From: Chloroflexota bacterium
GTDB lineage: Bacteria > Chloroflexota > Anaerolineae > B4-G1
Length of the DNA: 20,749 nt
Assembly (NCBI GenBank): GCA_024232355.1
Contig: JAAEPW010000819.1
Coordinates: 1 to 20,749 of the forward strand
Reading direction: 5' to 3'
The number at the start of each line of letters is the position of its first letter. Within the stretch, counting starts at the first letter, position 1. Shown piece after piece: positions 7,991 to 15,068 of the stretch. The notes beneath the pieces are model-generated. The model had not been told where the DNA came from, made no database searches, and saw only the letters and a list, made by a program, of their open reading frames with translations. Position numbers and translations under genes: made by a program.

Positions 7991-8596
7991 TTATCTTTCC
8001 GTCCATACACTTGCGGTCACAAACTGCACATCCACAGCCTCATCCCCAAAACTGTGCATCCACAGCCCCACATCTCCTGCCAGTCGGGTATCATCCTCGA
8101 CGGTGATGGCGTACTCGTCGTTAATGTAAAAACGGCATGTTGGTCCTGTGCAGGTCACGCGCAGCCGGTTAGCTTGCTGTCCCCGCCGGATGTGAGGGAA
8201 CTGTTGCCAGTCTGCCAACACGGTTTCTTTATCTGCCGTCACTTGCAAAACTGCATAGTAGCCGTCGCTGCCGATAGTGAAAGCATAATAGTTGGCAATG
8301 TCCTGCGCACGGTAGACTAGACCGTATTCATTGAAATCTGGATCCAAACCTGAAAGCGAGGTAATCCCTATCTCCAAAGTGAAATTGTCGATAGGGTGCT
8401 CTAGCAATGATACTGTCGTTTTACCTGACGCTGCCGCCAGATGCAGTGGGAAATTGGAGGCTTGCCAATCGGGGAGGCGGGTGGGACGAGGGCTGTTCCA
8501 ACCCAGCGCCAGCGCGACGATCAACACTAATGCGGCTAATAGCACCAGCGTCATCGTTCCCAGTGTGCTATGCCACAGCCATTTGTCGTTCGCCAT
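7991..8596 (-). CDS. Membrane-anchored protein, possible concanavalin-like (LamG/DUF1080-type) domain
   Basis: A 201-residue protein with one N-terminal hydrophobic helix at about residues 15-33 (TMTLVLLAALVLIVALALGW), so probably anchored with its body outside. The rest reads like a jelly-roll sandwich: DNFTLEIGITSLSGLDPDFN, EYGLVYRAQDIANYYAFTIG, GYYAVLQV, NRLRVTCTGPTCRFYINDEY and DDTRLAGDVGLWMHSFGDEA. The 'YGLVFR..D..NYY.F.I..dG.Y.l' pattern and the later 'N.L.V...G....fyiN' pattern resemble domains that bind or coat polysaccharide, but no catalytic residue is evident. It starts 5 nt after the permease-UspA stop and is the last gene of the HTH-Sm operon. Function unknown. Confidence 0.8.
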   Translation of the reverse strand: MANDKWLWHSTLGTMTLVLLAALVLIVALALGWNSPRPTRLPDWQASNFPLHLAAASGKTTVSLLEHPIDNFTLEIGITSLSGLDPDFNEYGLVYRAQDIANYYAFTIGSDGYYAVLQVTADKETVLADWQQFPHIRRGQQANRLRVTCTGPTCRFYINDEYAITVEDDTRLAGDVGLWMHSFGDEAVDVQFVTASVWTER

Positions 8597-8601
8597 TCAA
8601 T

Positions 8602-10887
8602 TCACGCTTGTTTCCCAGCGATCACTCTACCCAAGAGTGACTTGAGCCGCCAGTAGCGCTTGGTCATGATCACTGTCTTGGTCGTCTCGCGCGCCACTTG
8701 CTCTGGGATAGAGCCAAAGAGCCGTTGTTCAAACAGTCGCTCACCAGTCGCGCCGATCAGCAGCAGGTTGCAGTTTTCGGCCTCTTCCAGGATACCGGAT
8801 ACCACATCGGGCGCAGTCACGACCTTTTGATTCAGTGGATAATCGTAGCGCCCTGCTACGTCGGATAGCATTCGACTGCCCCAAGCTTTGGCGATCTCGT
8901 CGGCGCCCTCCAGGAGGACGTATAGCAGTGTGATGTTCGACTCTTCGCCGGTTTCGATCTTGAACTGGCGGGCCTGGGAGATCGCCAAGTCGATAGCCAG
9001 CGCAGCGTGGGGACCGCCAGCGGTGGGGACCAGGATGTAGCGTGGCTGTTCGCGCTTGCGAAAGCGTACCACTGCCAGGTCGCAGGGTGGGTCCTTGGCG
9101 ATCAGGTCGATCACGCTGCCAAAGGCGGCGTTGGGAGTCTCGGTATAGCCGGGCCAACCGAGCATCAGTAAATCGGTGCCCCGATCGTGGGATGTCTCCA
9201 AGATGGCGTTGGCGACGGTACGCCCCAACCGGATCATTGTATGCACGGGGGTGTCTCGCTGGCGGGCTTCTTCGATCACGGTCTCTAGGATGGGTTTGCC
9301 CTGCCGCAAGAAATATCGCCCGTCGGTGATGCCCAATTGGCGTGGGACGCGCACAACGTGCAGGGCAAAAACCTCTCCCCCCCGATCGCGCGCCACCGCT
9401 GATCCCAGGTTGCCCAGCAGCCGAGCCTGAGTCGTGTTGGCGACGGGGATGAGGACCGAGTACTCGGCCACGGCGATTATTTCCTCGTGAATAATGTGTA
9501 CCGGCTCCGACATCGCCTCGGTGCGACGGGCATAGATCGTGTAGAATAAAGTCCCCACTGCTATCCAGATCAGTGTCACGTACCAGGCGATGGGGCTGAG
9601 ATTGAACAAATAGATCGCCAGGATCAATTGAGACACAATACCAAGGATCGGCAGCAAAGGCATCAGGGGTACCTTGAAAGGGCGCTCGACGTCGGCCCTG
9701 CGGCGTCGCAGGGTGATGACAGATATGTTGACCATCGAAAAGAGCAGCATGAACATGATGTTGGCCGCACTGGCCACGTCTTCGATGCGCGGCAGCAGCA
9801 TCGGCATCAGGATAATCAGCGCGCCGGAAACGAGGACGGCCCAGTAAGGCGAGTGGCGCGTCGGATGGATTTTGGCGAAAAAGTCCGGCAGGTCTCGGTT
9901 CCGTCCCATAGAAAAAGAGACTCGCGACGAGGAGTAGAGGGTCGCGTTGAGGGCCGAGAGAGTAGACATCAGACCGCCGATGAGGAGCACAATGGTGCCA
10001 TAGGGCATCAAACGATCAGCAGCCTCGACCACAGCCTGTTCCGCATTTCGGCCCAGGAATTGCCAAGTGGGAGAACCGTCCGGCGTCGGTATGGCCCCCA
10101 ACAGGGCAAAGGCAACGGCGAGATAAATGGTGACCACGATAGCGATGGACAAAAAGATCGCGCGGGGGATGTTGCGGCTGGGGTTCACTACCTCTTCGCC
10201 AGATTGAGCGACGATTTCGTATCCCTCAAAGGCAACCGCCGTTAACCCCATCGCCGCGATGATGCCGCCGATCCCGTTGGGAAGAAAGGGAACAAATTCG
10301 GAGACCCAGTCGGAACGGCGAGTTAGGGCCAACAAGCCGAAAACGACCAAGACGGCAAGGATGGCCACTTTGCTCATTGTCAATATATTGCCGATTTTAC
10401 CCGTCTCTGAAGCGCCCCGCGAGTTGATGTATGTAAAGAGTGCGGCTGCCGAGACGGCCAGGATAAGGGACAAAGTGTGCTCTGGTAAATCAAAGGGTAC
10501 AATGTGAGCCATATCCAGAATGCGGGCAGCAAAAGAGCCAAAGCCCAACGCATAGAGGCTGCACGCGACGGACTGGGCAAACCAGGACATCCACCCGGCG
10601 AGAAATCCAAAGTAGGGCGAAAGCCCTTCCCGTGCCCACATGTAGCCACCACCGGCCCCTGGCAAGGCTGCACCCAGTTCGGCGTAACTGGCGGCGGTGA
10701 ACAGAGCAACCAGGCCGTTGAGAAAGAAAGCAAGCAGCAGCGCTGGTCCGGCGTGGTGCGCCGCACTGCCCGTCAATACAAAGATGCCCGCGCCGATCAT
10801 TGCGCCGACGCCGATCATTGTAATGTCAAAGAGACCTAGATCACGGGTGAGGGCTACTTTGATAGTCGAGTTATGTGAATCGTTCAC
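8602..10887 (-). CDS. APC-family amino acid permease fused to two UspA domains
   Basis: A 761-residue inner-membrane protein. Residues 1 to about 440 are an APC-superfamily amino-acid/polyamine transporter: FDITMIGVGAMIGAGIFVLT is the TM1 substrate-binding signature, then GPALLLAFFLNGLVALFTA, GAGGGYMWAREGLSPYFGFL and LSALNATLYSSSRVSFSMGR. The C-terminal part holds two universal stress protein domains. Each has a complete ATP-binding motif G-2x-G-9x-G-S: GWPGYTETPNAAFGS in the first and GATGERLFEQRLFGS in the second, so both could bind ATP. The start is GTG, overlapping the stop of the upstream HTH-Sm gene (GTGA), which points to translational coupling. In this fusion type the UspA domains are thought to regulate transport; the transported amino acid cannot be told. 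Confidence 0.95.
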   Translation of the reverse strand: MNDSHNSTIKVALTRDLGLFDITMIGVGAMIGAGIFVLTGSAAHHAGPALLLAFFLNGLVALFTAASYAELGAALPGAGGGYMWAREGLSPYFGFLAGWMSWFAQSVACSLYALGFGSFAARILDMAHIVPFDLPEHTLSLILAVSAAALFTYINSRGASETGKIGNILTMSKVAILAVLVVFGLLALTRRSDWVSEFVPFLPNGIGGIIAAMGLTAVAFEGYEIVAQSGEEVVNPSRNIPRAIFLSIAIVVTIYLAVAFALLGAIPTPDGSPTWQFLGRNAEQAVVEAADRLMPYGTIVLLIGGLMSTLSALNATLYSSSRVSFSMGRNRDLPDFFAKIHPTRHSPYWAVLVSGALIILMPMLLPRIEDVASAANIMFMLLFSMVNISVITLRRRRADVERPFKVPLMPLLPILGIVSQLILAIYLFNLSPIAWYVTLIWIAVGTLFYTIYARRTEAMSEPVHIIHEEIIAVAEYSVLIPVANTTQARLLGNLGSAVARDRGGEVFALHVVRVPRQLGITDGRYFLRQGKPILETVIEEARQRDTPVHTMIRLGRTVANAILETSHDRGTDLLMLGWPGYTETPNAAFGSVIDLIAKDPPCDLAVVRFRKREQPRYILVPTAGGPHAALAIDLAISQARQFKIETGEESNITLLYVLLEGADEIAKAWGSRMLSDVAGRYDYPLNQKVVTAPDVVSGILEEAENCNLLLIGATGERLFEQRLFGSIPEQVARETTKTVIMTKRYWRLKSLLGRVIAGKQA

Positions 10888-11291
10888 CTTTTCTTCCAGT
10901 CTAGCACAGCGTGGCGTTGCACGACAGTAAGCGATTCGCCATCCTCAGTGTCCAACCCAAAGGCACCCATGTCCCACCAGCGCACTTTGCCGGATATGGC
11001 CTCACCGGTACGCAGTTCAAAATGTGTGGTGCTCTCGGATTCTGTCGCTTGGCGCAGGTACGCGCTGAGTGCCTTGCGATATCGCTCCCGGTGGTATTGC
11101 AGGACTACCAGTGGAACATCATAGTAGACGGCGATTTTGGTCAGTATCTCGTCATCCTCGCCCACACGATGATAGCGCTGTTCCATAAAGCGCAGCGTCC
11201 CAAGCTCCAAGCCAATTTCCTCTTCGATCTCCATCAGGTTACCGCCACCCTTGAATGCCCGCAGATAACGCAACTCGTCGCCCAAGCTCAT
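10884..11291 (-). CDS. Small XRE-type HTH protein with C-terminal Hfq/Sm-like domain
   Basis: A 135-residue protein. Residues 1-70 look like a divergent XRE helix-turn-helix: GDELRYLRAFKGGGNLMEIE, EEIGLELGTLRFMEQRYHRV, then DEILTKIAVYYDVPLVVLQ. Residues about 89-133 (THFELRTGEAISGKVRWWDM, GAFGLDTEDG, ESLTVVQRHAVLDW) follow the Sm fold plan: beta-strand, T/N-G turn, I-G-V strand, D-x-x strand, then a final strand with RHAV that mirrors the Hfq Sm2 signature KHAI. So it may bind RNA, DNA or both. The start overlaps the upstream gene's stop by 4 nt (ATGA), and its own stop overlaps the permease GTG. The assignment of the Sm part rests on motif pattern only; a structure prediction would settle it. 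Confidence 0.72.
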   Translation of the reverse strand: MSLGDELRYLRAFKGGGNLMEIEEEIGLELGTLRFMEQRYHRVGEDDEILTKIAVYYDVPLVVLQYHRERYRKALSAYLRQATESESTTHFELRTGEAISGKVRWWDMGAFGLDTEDGESLTVVQRHAVLDWKKR

Positions 11292-11995
11292 TCTACACCG
11301 CCATCTTTGCGATAGTAGGCGATGGCAAGTTTGTTGAGGGTAATTTCTGCTCCACCGGACTCGCGAACGAGAATATGATATGCATCAAAGCCAGCTATCG
11401 TTCCTTCAAAAGTTTGGCCATCAAAGAGAGTAAAGCCAAGCAGCACGTTCTTCTCTTGTTGCTCTTGCAAATAGGCCAGTTCAAAGCCATCAACTCCTTC
11501 AGGTAGGTAGGCGCGTTTACGGTCTATGGGCTGCTTGAGAGGTCGCTCCTCGACAACGCGACGCATAAAATGGTCGTTCCAGTGACGAGCTTCCTTCCGA
11601 GTCAGTTCATCCAATGGCTTGCCGATCTCAGTTTCGAGCACGGTTCGATCTACCTCAAAGTGGGCCGCCAGTGCAATCAAGTGTGTGATTTGTGATTCGC
11701 GCGCTGGCAGGGATTTGCGTGGGAGCTTTTTCTCCTTTGGTGGTTCCTCTTTTGGTCGTGGCGGCTTGGGGGGGCGTTTCGGACGCGGTGGTTTAGGTTG
11801 AGATGAACGGACGTTAATATCCCATTCATCGATAAAGAGAGCTTTGGCCAATCGGCCCAAATCCCTCGAAAGAATCTCCCGTTCGCCCCTTTCGTATTGG
11901 AGTAGTGTAGAGATGGGAATGCCAGACTTGGAGGCCAATTGATTAATGCTCATTCCCTTGCGTTTGCGAATATCACCCAAATCCTTGGGCATCAT
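11288..11995 (-). CDS. XRE-type regulator fused to an Hfq/Sm-like RNA-binding domain
   Basis: A 235-residue protein with four parts. Residues 4-60: a typical XRE helix-turn-helix (DIRKRKGMSINQLASKSGIP, ISTLLQYERGEREILSRDL). Residues 65-95: a Pro/Lys-rich linker of PKPPRPK-type repeats. Residues about 98-145: a helical segment (ITHLIALAAHFEVDRTVLET then IGKPLDELTRKEARHW), similar to a small domain I recall from the C-termini of phage-type recombination proteins. Residues about 172-230: FELAYLQEQQEKNVLLGFTL, FDGQTFEGTIAGFDAYHILV and GGAEITLNKLAIAYYRK, which follow the Hfq plan (Sm1 with 'l.nG..l.G.i..fD.y.ilv', Sm2 with K-x-A-I). This suggests one chain that binds DNA and RNA. It is the first gene of the operon; the promoter lies at 12025-12052. 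Tandem ATGs (11995, 11992) follow gaggggggac; I list the first. Confidence 0.78.
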   Translation of the reverse strand: MMPKDLGDIRKRKGMSINQLASKSGIPISTLLQYERGEREILSRDLGRLAKALFIDEWDINVRSSQPKPPRPKRPPKPPRPKEEPPKEKKLPRKSLPARESQITHLIALAAHFEVDRTVLETEIGKPLDELTRKEARHWNDHFMRRVVEERPLKQPIDRKRAYLPEGVDGFELAYLQEQQEKNVLLGFTLFDGQTFEGTIAGFDAYHILVRESGGAEITLNKLAIAYYRKDGGVE

Positions 11996-12024
11996 GTCCC
12001 CCCCTCTGTACTTTGATAGAACCG

Positions 12025-12052
12025 ATTATGCCACAAGTGCCTAGTTTGTCCA
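12025..12052 (-). promoter_or_regulatory. Predicted promoter of the HTH-Sm / permease operon
   Basis: Minus strand TGGACA (plus 12047-12052), 16-bp spacer, CATAAT (plus 12025-12030), 29 nt before the start at 11995. Each hexamer differs from consensus by one base. Nothing else is evident between 11996 and 12101. Confidence 0.5.
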
Positions 12053-12101
12053 GTATGAGCATGTAAAAAGAATAAAATGAGCGGCTGTCCAAGATCATGT
12101 G

Positions 12102-12327
12102 CTAATTTTATGTAGGGCAATTGCATTTATATTCAGATTTGCCCGGGAAGGCTCCCAGCCCCCGTCCCGGGGCATATTAGGGATGAAACTGTCTCGCGTG
12201 AGCCGCCCCCGAGACCCTGTACTTGGCAGCACCTGTCCTGGACCGACAGGTACAGGGTTCAGGACAAGTGCGGGGGCTATGAGCAAAGTGTCTCATACAA
12301 GATAAATGCAATTGTACTAATTTTATG
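12102..12327. mobile_element. MITE-like element with terminal inverted repeats, direct flanks and strong internal structure
   Basis: Perfect 13-bp inverted repeats caattgcatttat (12118-12130) and ataaatgcaattg (12302-12314) bound 171 bp. An 11-bp direct repeat ctaattttatg lies just outside, at 12102-12112 and 12317-12327, as expected for a target duplication. Inside there is no ORF with a protein-like sequence, but many nested complements: agcccccg (12157-12164) with cgggggct (12271-12278), acctgtc with gacaggt (12231-12251), and gcacctgtcctg with caggacaagtgc (12229-12271, one mismatch). The interior is much more GC-rich than its flanks. It lies between two divergent promoters and ends 10 bp before the -35 box of the DUF2089 cluster. 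It could be a non-autonomous transposable element or a structured RNA gene; no copy elsewhere in the window was noticed. Confidence 0.55.
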
Positions 12328-12337
12328 AGTTTGCCCC

Positions 12338-12365
12338 TTGACAAAATTAAGTTATATGTTATAAT
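12338..12365 (+). promoter_or_regulatory. Strong sigma70-type promoter of the DUF2089 cluster
   Basis: TTGACA (12338-12343), a 16-bp spacer and TATAAT (12360-12365) are both perfect consensus hexamers, in an AT-rich stretch 37 nt before the DUF2089 start. The start codon has an equally strong aggagg site. High constitutive expression, or repression by a factor acting here, is likely. Confidence 0.85.
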
Positions 12366-12402
12366 TATTAATATACAGATTAATTTTCTTTAGGAGGAAA
12401 CG

Positions 12403-12774
12403 ATGTATCCAACCCCAACTGAATGCCCTGTTTGTCGCGACAATCTAATCGTCACTCAGTTAGCTTGCCGCAACTGCGGCACCGGTCTGGAAGGGCGCTT
12501 TACGATGGGGCGGCTCTTTCAACTCACTACTGAACAGCTTCATTTTGTTGAAGTTTTTCTCCGCTGCGAAGGAAAGATCAAGCACGTGCAGAACGATTTG
12601 GGAATATCTTATCCCACCGTCCGCAGCCGCCTGGAGGAAGTCGTCCGCGCGCTGGGCTATGAAGTGAAAGAGGATCGAGTGGTTGATGGCGATCATCGTC
12701 AAGAGATTCTGGAACGGTTGGCCCGTAAGGAAATCTCGTCAGAAGAAGCGTTCCGTATCCTCCAAGGCGAGTAA
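12403..12774 (+). CDS. DUF2089 family zinc-ribbon / HTH regulator
   Basis: A 123-residue protein that fits the DUF2089 family. An N-terminal zinc ribbon has C8-P-V-C11 and C22-R-N-C25. Residues about 41-90 (QLTTEQLHFVEVFLRCEGKI, then KHVQNDLGISYPTVRSRLEE) form a helix-turn-helix in which one helix would read DNA. The last 25 residues (RQEILERLARKEISSEEAFR, ILQGE) form a short two-helix motif of the SHOCT-like type that recurs at the end of the DUF4097 protein downstream. The start at 12403 has taggaggaaacgATG. DUF2089 genes are known to neighbour DUF4097 genes, as here. It is the first gene behind a consensus promoter and is the best candidate for the cluster's own regulator, possibly autoregulated. 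Confidence 0.9.
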   Translation: MYPTPTECPVCRDNLIVTQLACRNCGTGLEGRFTMGRLFQLTTEQLHFVEVFLRCEGKIKHVQNDLGISYPTVRSRLEEVVRALGYEVKEDRVVDGDHRQEILERLARKEISSEEAFRILQGE

Positions 12775-12851
12775 ACGCATACGAGTACAAGTGTATAGAG
12801 AAAAAGAGCTTTTGCAATTGGGTCAAAAAAATCATTCACAGGAGGTGTGAG

Positions 12852-13040
12852 ATGTCTGTACAAGTATTGAGAATTCGTTTTCCCGGCCTATCAGTGGCCG
12901 TCTCCGTGGAACGACCACGCCGCCAGCAAAAAGATCGTCTTTTACCAAATAATTCCGCAAAGGTCGAGCGCGACCAGTCAGATTGGCGCTTTTTCGCTGT
13001 CACAAAAGCAGAGTCAAGCTTGATCAAGTTACAGATGTAG
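12852..13040 (+). CDS. Small basic protein of 62 residues, unknown function
   Basis: A short ORF I do not recognise: MSVQVLRIRFPGLSVAVSVE, then RPRRQQKDRLLPNNSAKVER and a final 22 residues ending in SLIKLQM. It is supported by context: a strong ribosome binding site (aggaggtgtgagATG) and a stop codon TAG embedded in the next gene's site (TAGGAGGAAGTGATG), so the two are probably translationally coupled. A short hydrophobic patch (FPGLSVAVSV) is too short for a confident TM segment; the rest is basic and polar. It could be a real small protein, or a leader ORF for the DUF4097 gene. Confidence 0.5.
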   Translation: MSVQVLRIRFPGLSVAVSVERPRRQQKDRLLPNNSAKVERDQSDWRFFAVTKAESSLIKLQM

Positions 13041-13049
13041 GAGGAAGTG

Positions 13050-14225
13050 ATGTTTAAACAAACTTTTGAAACCTCAGCCACCCCACACATCACCATCAGT
13101 GAGTGCCTGGGCAATTTGACGGTGCGAGGATCAGAGGAGCGACAGCTTGGCCTTCGCGTACAGGGAAGTGGCGACGACGTGGTTTTGGAACAAGTAGGGG
13201 AGACTTTTACTCTCAGCACTCGTAGCAACTGCCTCCTCACCTGCCCCCCTGCGACGACCTTGACTATCAATACAGTGCAAGGAAATTTGCAAGTGGATGG
13301 CATTGATGGGCCGATCACCATCAATGCAACCCACGGCAACGTACAACTGCGCAACGTCGGTCTCACTGCCATAGAAAAAACCTTTGGCAATCTCCGTGCC
13401 CATTACGTAGAGGGAGATCTAAGCGCCCAAGTCACGAGGGGAAAGATACGGGTCAGTCAGGTGAAAGGCTCGCTCACAGTAGATCGGGTAGATGGCAATC
13501 TAATAGTCGAAGCGCTTTATGGCGGATTGACTACGGAGCAGGTACGGGGAAACATCCGCTTGGAATCGCTCTTTTCTCCCGAACAAACCTATCGGCTGAA
13601 CGCCCTCGGCAACTTGACAGTTTACGTTCCCCCAGATGCCGGCCTTCATCTGACTCTTCGGGCCAATGGTGGCGTTCGTTCCAGTCTTCCAAATTTGACA
13701 CTGGAGGAAACGGATGGAACACTGAAAGGTCTGTTAGGAGATGGTGCAGCCAATCTAGAAGCAGATGTTAGTGGGCGCATTTCTTTGCGACATACCGGGT
13801 CGGACGAGATCATAGAGGAAGGAACCTTTGACTTTGTGGATGACCTAGAGGGGCTGGGGGCGCAAATCGAGTCCCGCATCGCCGAGTCGATGGCAGAGAT
13901 GGAAGTTCGTCTAGATGAGAGTCTAGGACGCATAGACAGCGAGCAGATCCGCGTACAAGTGGAGCGAGCAAAAGAACACGCCCTCCGAAAAACAGGGCAC
14001 GCAGCTGAAAAAGCTCGCCGGGTGGCGGAGCGAGAGGCCGAGCGGGCGCGCATGCGTGCAGAGCGGGCGGAGCGCCGCTGGCAGCGGGCCAGCGGAAGAA
14101 AGTCTCGCCCAAAACGGCAACCAGCCACAGATGAAGAACGTATGCGGGTACTGAATATGGTGGAAGAGGGAAAAATCACACCTGAGCAAGCCGCCGAGCT
14201 TTTAGCCGCGCTAGAAGGCCGATAG
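13050..14225 (+). CDS. DUF4097-type beta-repeat protein with coiled coil and C-terminal SHOCT-like motif (YvlB-like)
   Basis: A 391-residue protein. Residues 1 to about 235 are a DUF4097-type repeat (EGNL-like turns: VQGNLQVDGIDGPITINATH, GNVQLRNVG, RGKIRVSQVKGSLTVDRVDG, VRGNIRLESL), expected to fold as a right-handed beta-solenoid. Residues about 245-345 are charged, mostly helical (ERAKEHALRKTGHAAEKARR, then VAEREAERARMRAERAERR), probably a coiled coil. The last 30 residues (DEERMRVLNMVEEGKITPEQ then AAELLAALEG) are a SHOCT-like motif seen in YvlB/LiaX-type envelope-stress proteins. No signal peptide or TM segment is visible, so it is either cytoplasmic or exported by another means. Start: GTG at 13047 and ATG at 13050 are both in frame; ATG chosen. 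Likely operon with DUF2089 and the next DUF4097 gene. Confidence 0.85.
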   Translation: MFKQTFETSATPHITISECLGNLTVRGSEERQLGLRVQGSGDDVVLEQVGETFTLSTRSNCLLTCPPATTLTINTVQGNLQVDGIDGPITINATHGNVQLRNVGLTAIEKTFGNLRAHYVEGDLSAQVTRGKIRVSQVKGSLTVDRVDGNLIVEALYGGLTTEQVRGNIRLESLFSPEQTYRLNALGNLTVYVPPDAGLHLTLRANGGVRSSLPNLTLEETDGTLKGLLGDGAANLEADVSGRISLRHTGSDEIIEEGTFDFVDDLEGLGAQIESRIAESMAEMEVRLDESLGRIDSEQIRVQVERAKEHALRKTGHAAEKARRVAEREAERARMRAERAERRWQRASGRKSRPKRQPATDEERMRVLNMVEEGKITPEQAAELLAALEGR

Positions 14226-14253
14226 AGTTGAATAAACAAGGAAAGGAAAAGTC

Positions 14254-15054
14254 ATGTCACAAGAAACAATCAAGCGAAAATTTGACGTTACCGCACCCGC
14301 TCATTTGATAGTAACAAATATCCGTGGTTCAGTGGATGTTCAACCGAGCGACAATGGCATCGTGACCATCACCGCCGTCAAGCATCTGGATACCGGCGAT
14401 GCGGATCGGACCGAGATCGAGATTGTGCAAAAAGAGGATGGCAGTGTCCGAGTCCGGACCAGGTTTGAAGAGGGTATCTGGCAACTCTTTAATCTCGGCC
14501 GTCCGTGCAAAGTGGACTATGTCGTGCACGTGCCCCGCGACTGCGATCTAAAGGTGAGATGTGTGAGCAGCAAGGCCTCGGTCTATGGTTTGTCGGGCAA
14601 GTTTGATATCAAGACCGTTTCTGGCCGGGTGACGTTGAAGGACATCTCTGGCAAGATCAAAGCTACCAGCGTGAGCGGCAGGATAATGGGGGAGCGTCTT
14701 TCTGGACCGACAGCGTTCGAGTCGGTGTCCGGCAGGGTGCACTTGACCGAATCTAGTTTGCCGGTCGTCACAGGCTCGTCTGTGAGCGGTGATCTGGTAG
14801 TGGAAACTTTTTTGATCGAGGGGCCATACAGCCTCAAGACGATGTCGGGTGATCTGAATCTAATTCTACCGCCAGAGATCGGATGCACCATCGGGTTCAA
14901 CAGCGTTAGTGGTCGGCTCAAGACCTCGTTACCTACCACGCGTAGCAAGTGGCAGCGTCACAAGTGGCTGGCCGATTTGCAAGGCGGCGGCCCGGAGATT
15001 CGCTTTCACAGCGTATCGGGTGACTTTTCGGTCACGCAGGCAGTTGCTCAATAA
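14254..15054 (+). CDS. DUF4097 family beta-repeat protein
   Basis: A 266-residue protein built from 'SVSGRV'-type beta repeats: KTVSGRVTLKDISGKIKATS, VSGRIMGERLSG, ESVSGRVHLTESSLPVVTGS, SVSGDLVVETFLIEGPYSLK, MSGDLNLILPPEIG, then NSVSGRLKTSLPTT and FHSVSGDFSVTQ. The N-terminal 20 residues (KRKFDVTAPAHLIVTNIRGS) match the usual DUF4097 opening. No signal peptide or TM segment is visible. It is 28 nt after the first DUF4097 gene, with aaggaaaggaaaagtcATG, and shorter, with no helical tail. The two probably work together; function is unknown, though the family is tied to envelope stress sensing in Gram-positive bacteria. Confidence 0.9.
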   Translation: MSQETIKRKFDVTAPAHLIVTNIRGSVDVQPSDNGIVTITAVKHLDTGDADRTEIEIVQKEDGSVRVRTRFEEGIWQLFNLGRPCKVDYVVHVPRDCDLKVRCVSSKASVYGLSGKFDIKTVSGRVTLKDISGKIKATSVSGRIMGERLSGPTAFESVSGRVHLTESSLPVVTGSSVSGDLVVETFLIEGPYSLKTMSGDLNLILPPEIGCTIGFNSVSGRLKTSLPTTRSKWQRHKWLADLQGGGPEIRFHSVSGDFSVTQAVAQ

Positions 15055-15068
15055 AGGTGTAGAAAACC

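Noticed and set aside
12118..12314. Bidirectional terminator between the divergent operons
   Set aside because: Both operons read away from this region, there is no T-run at the stems, and the inverted repeats are 171 bp apart.
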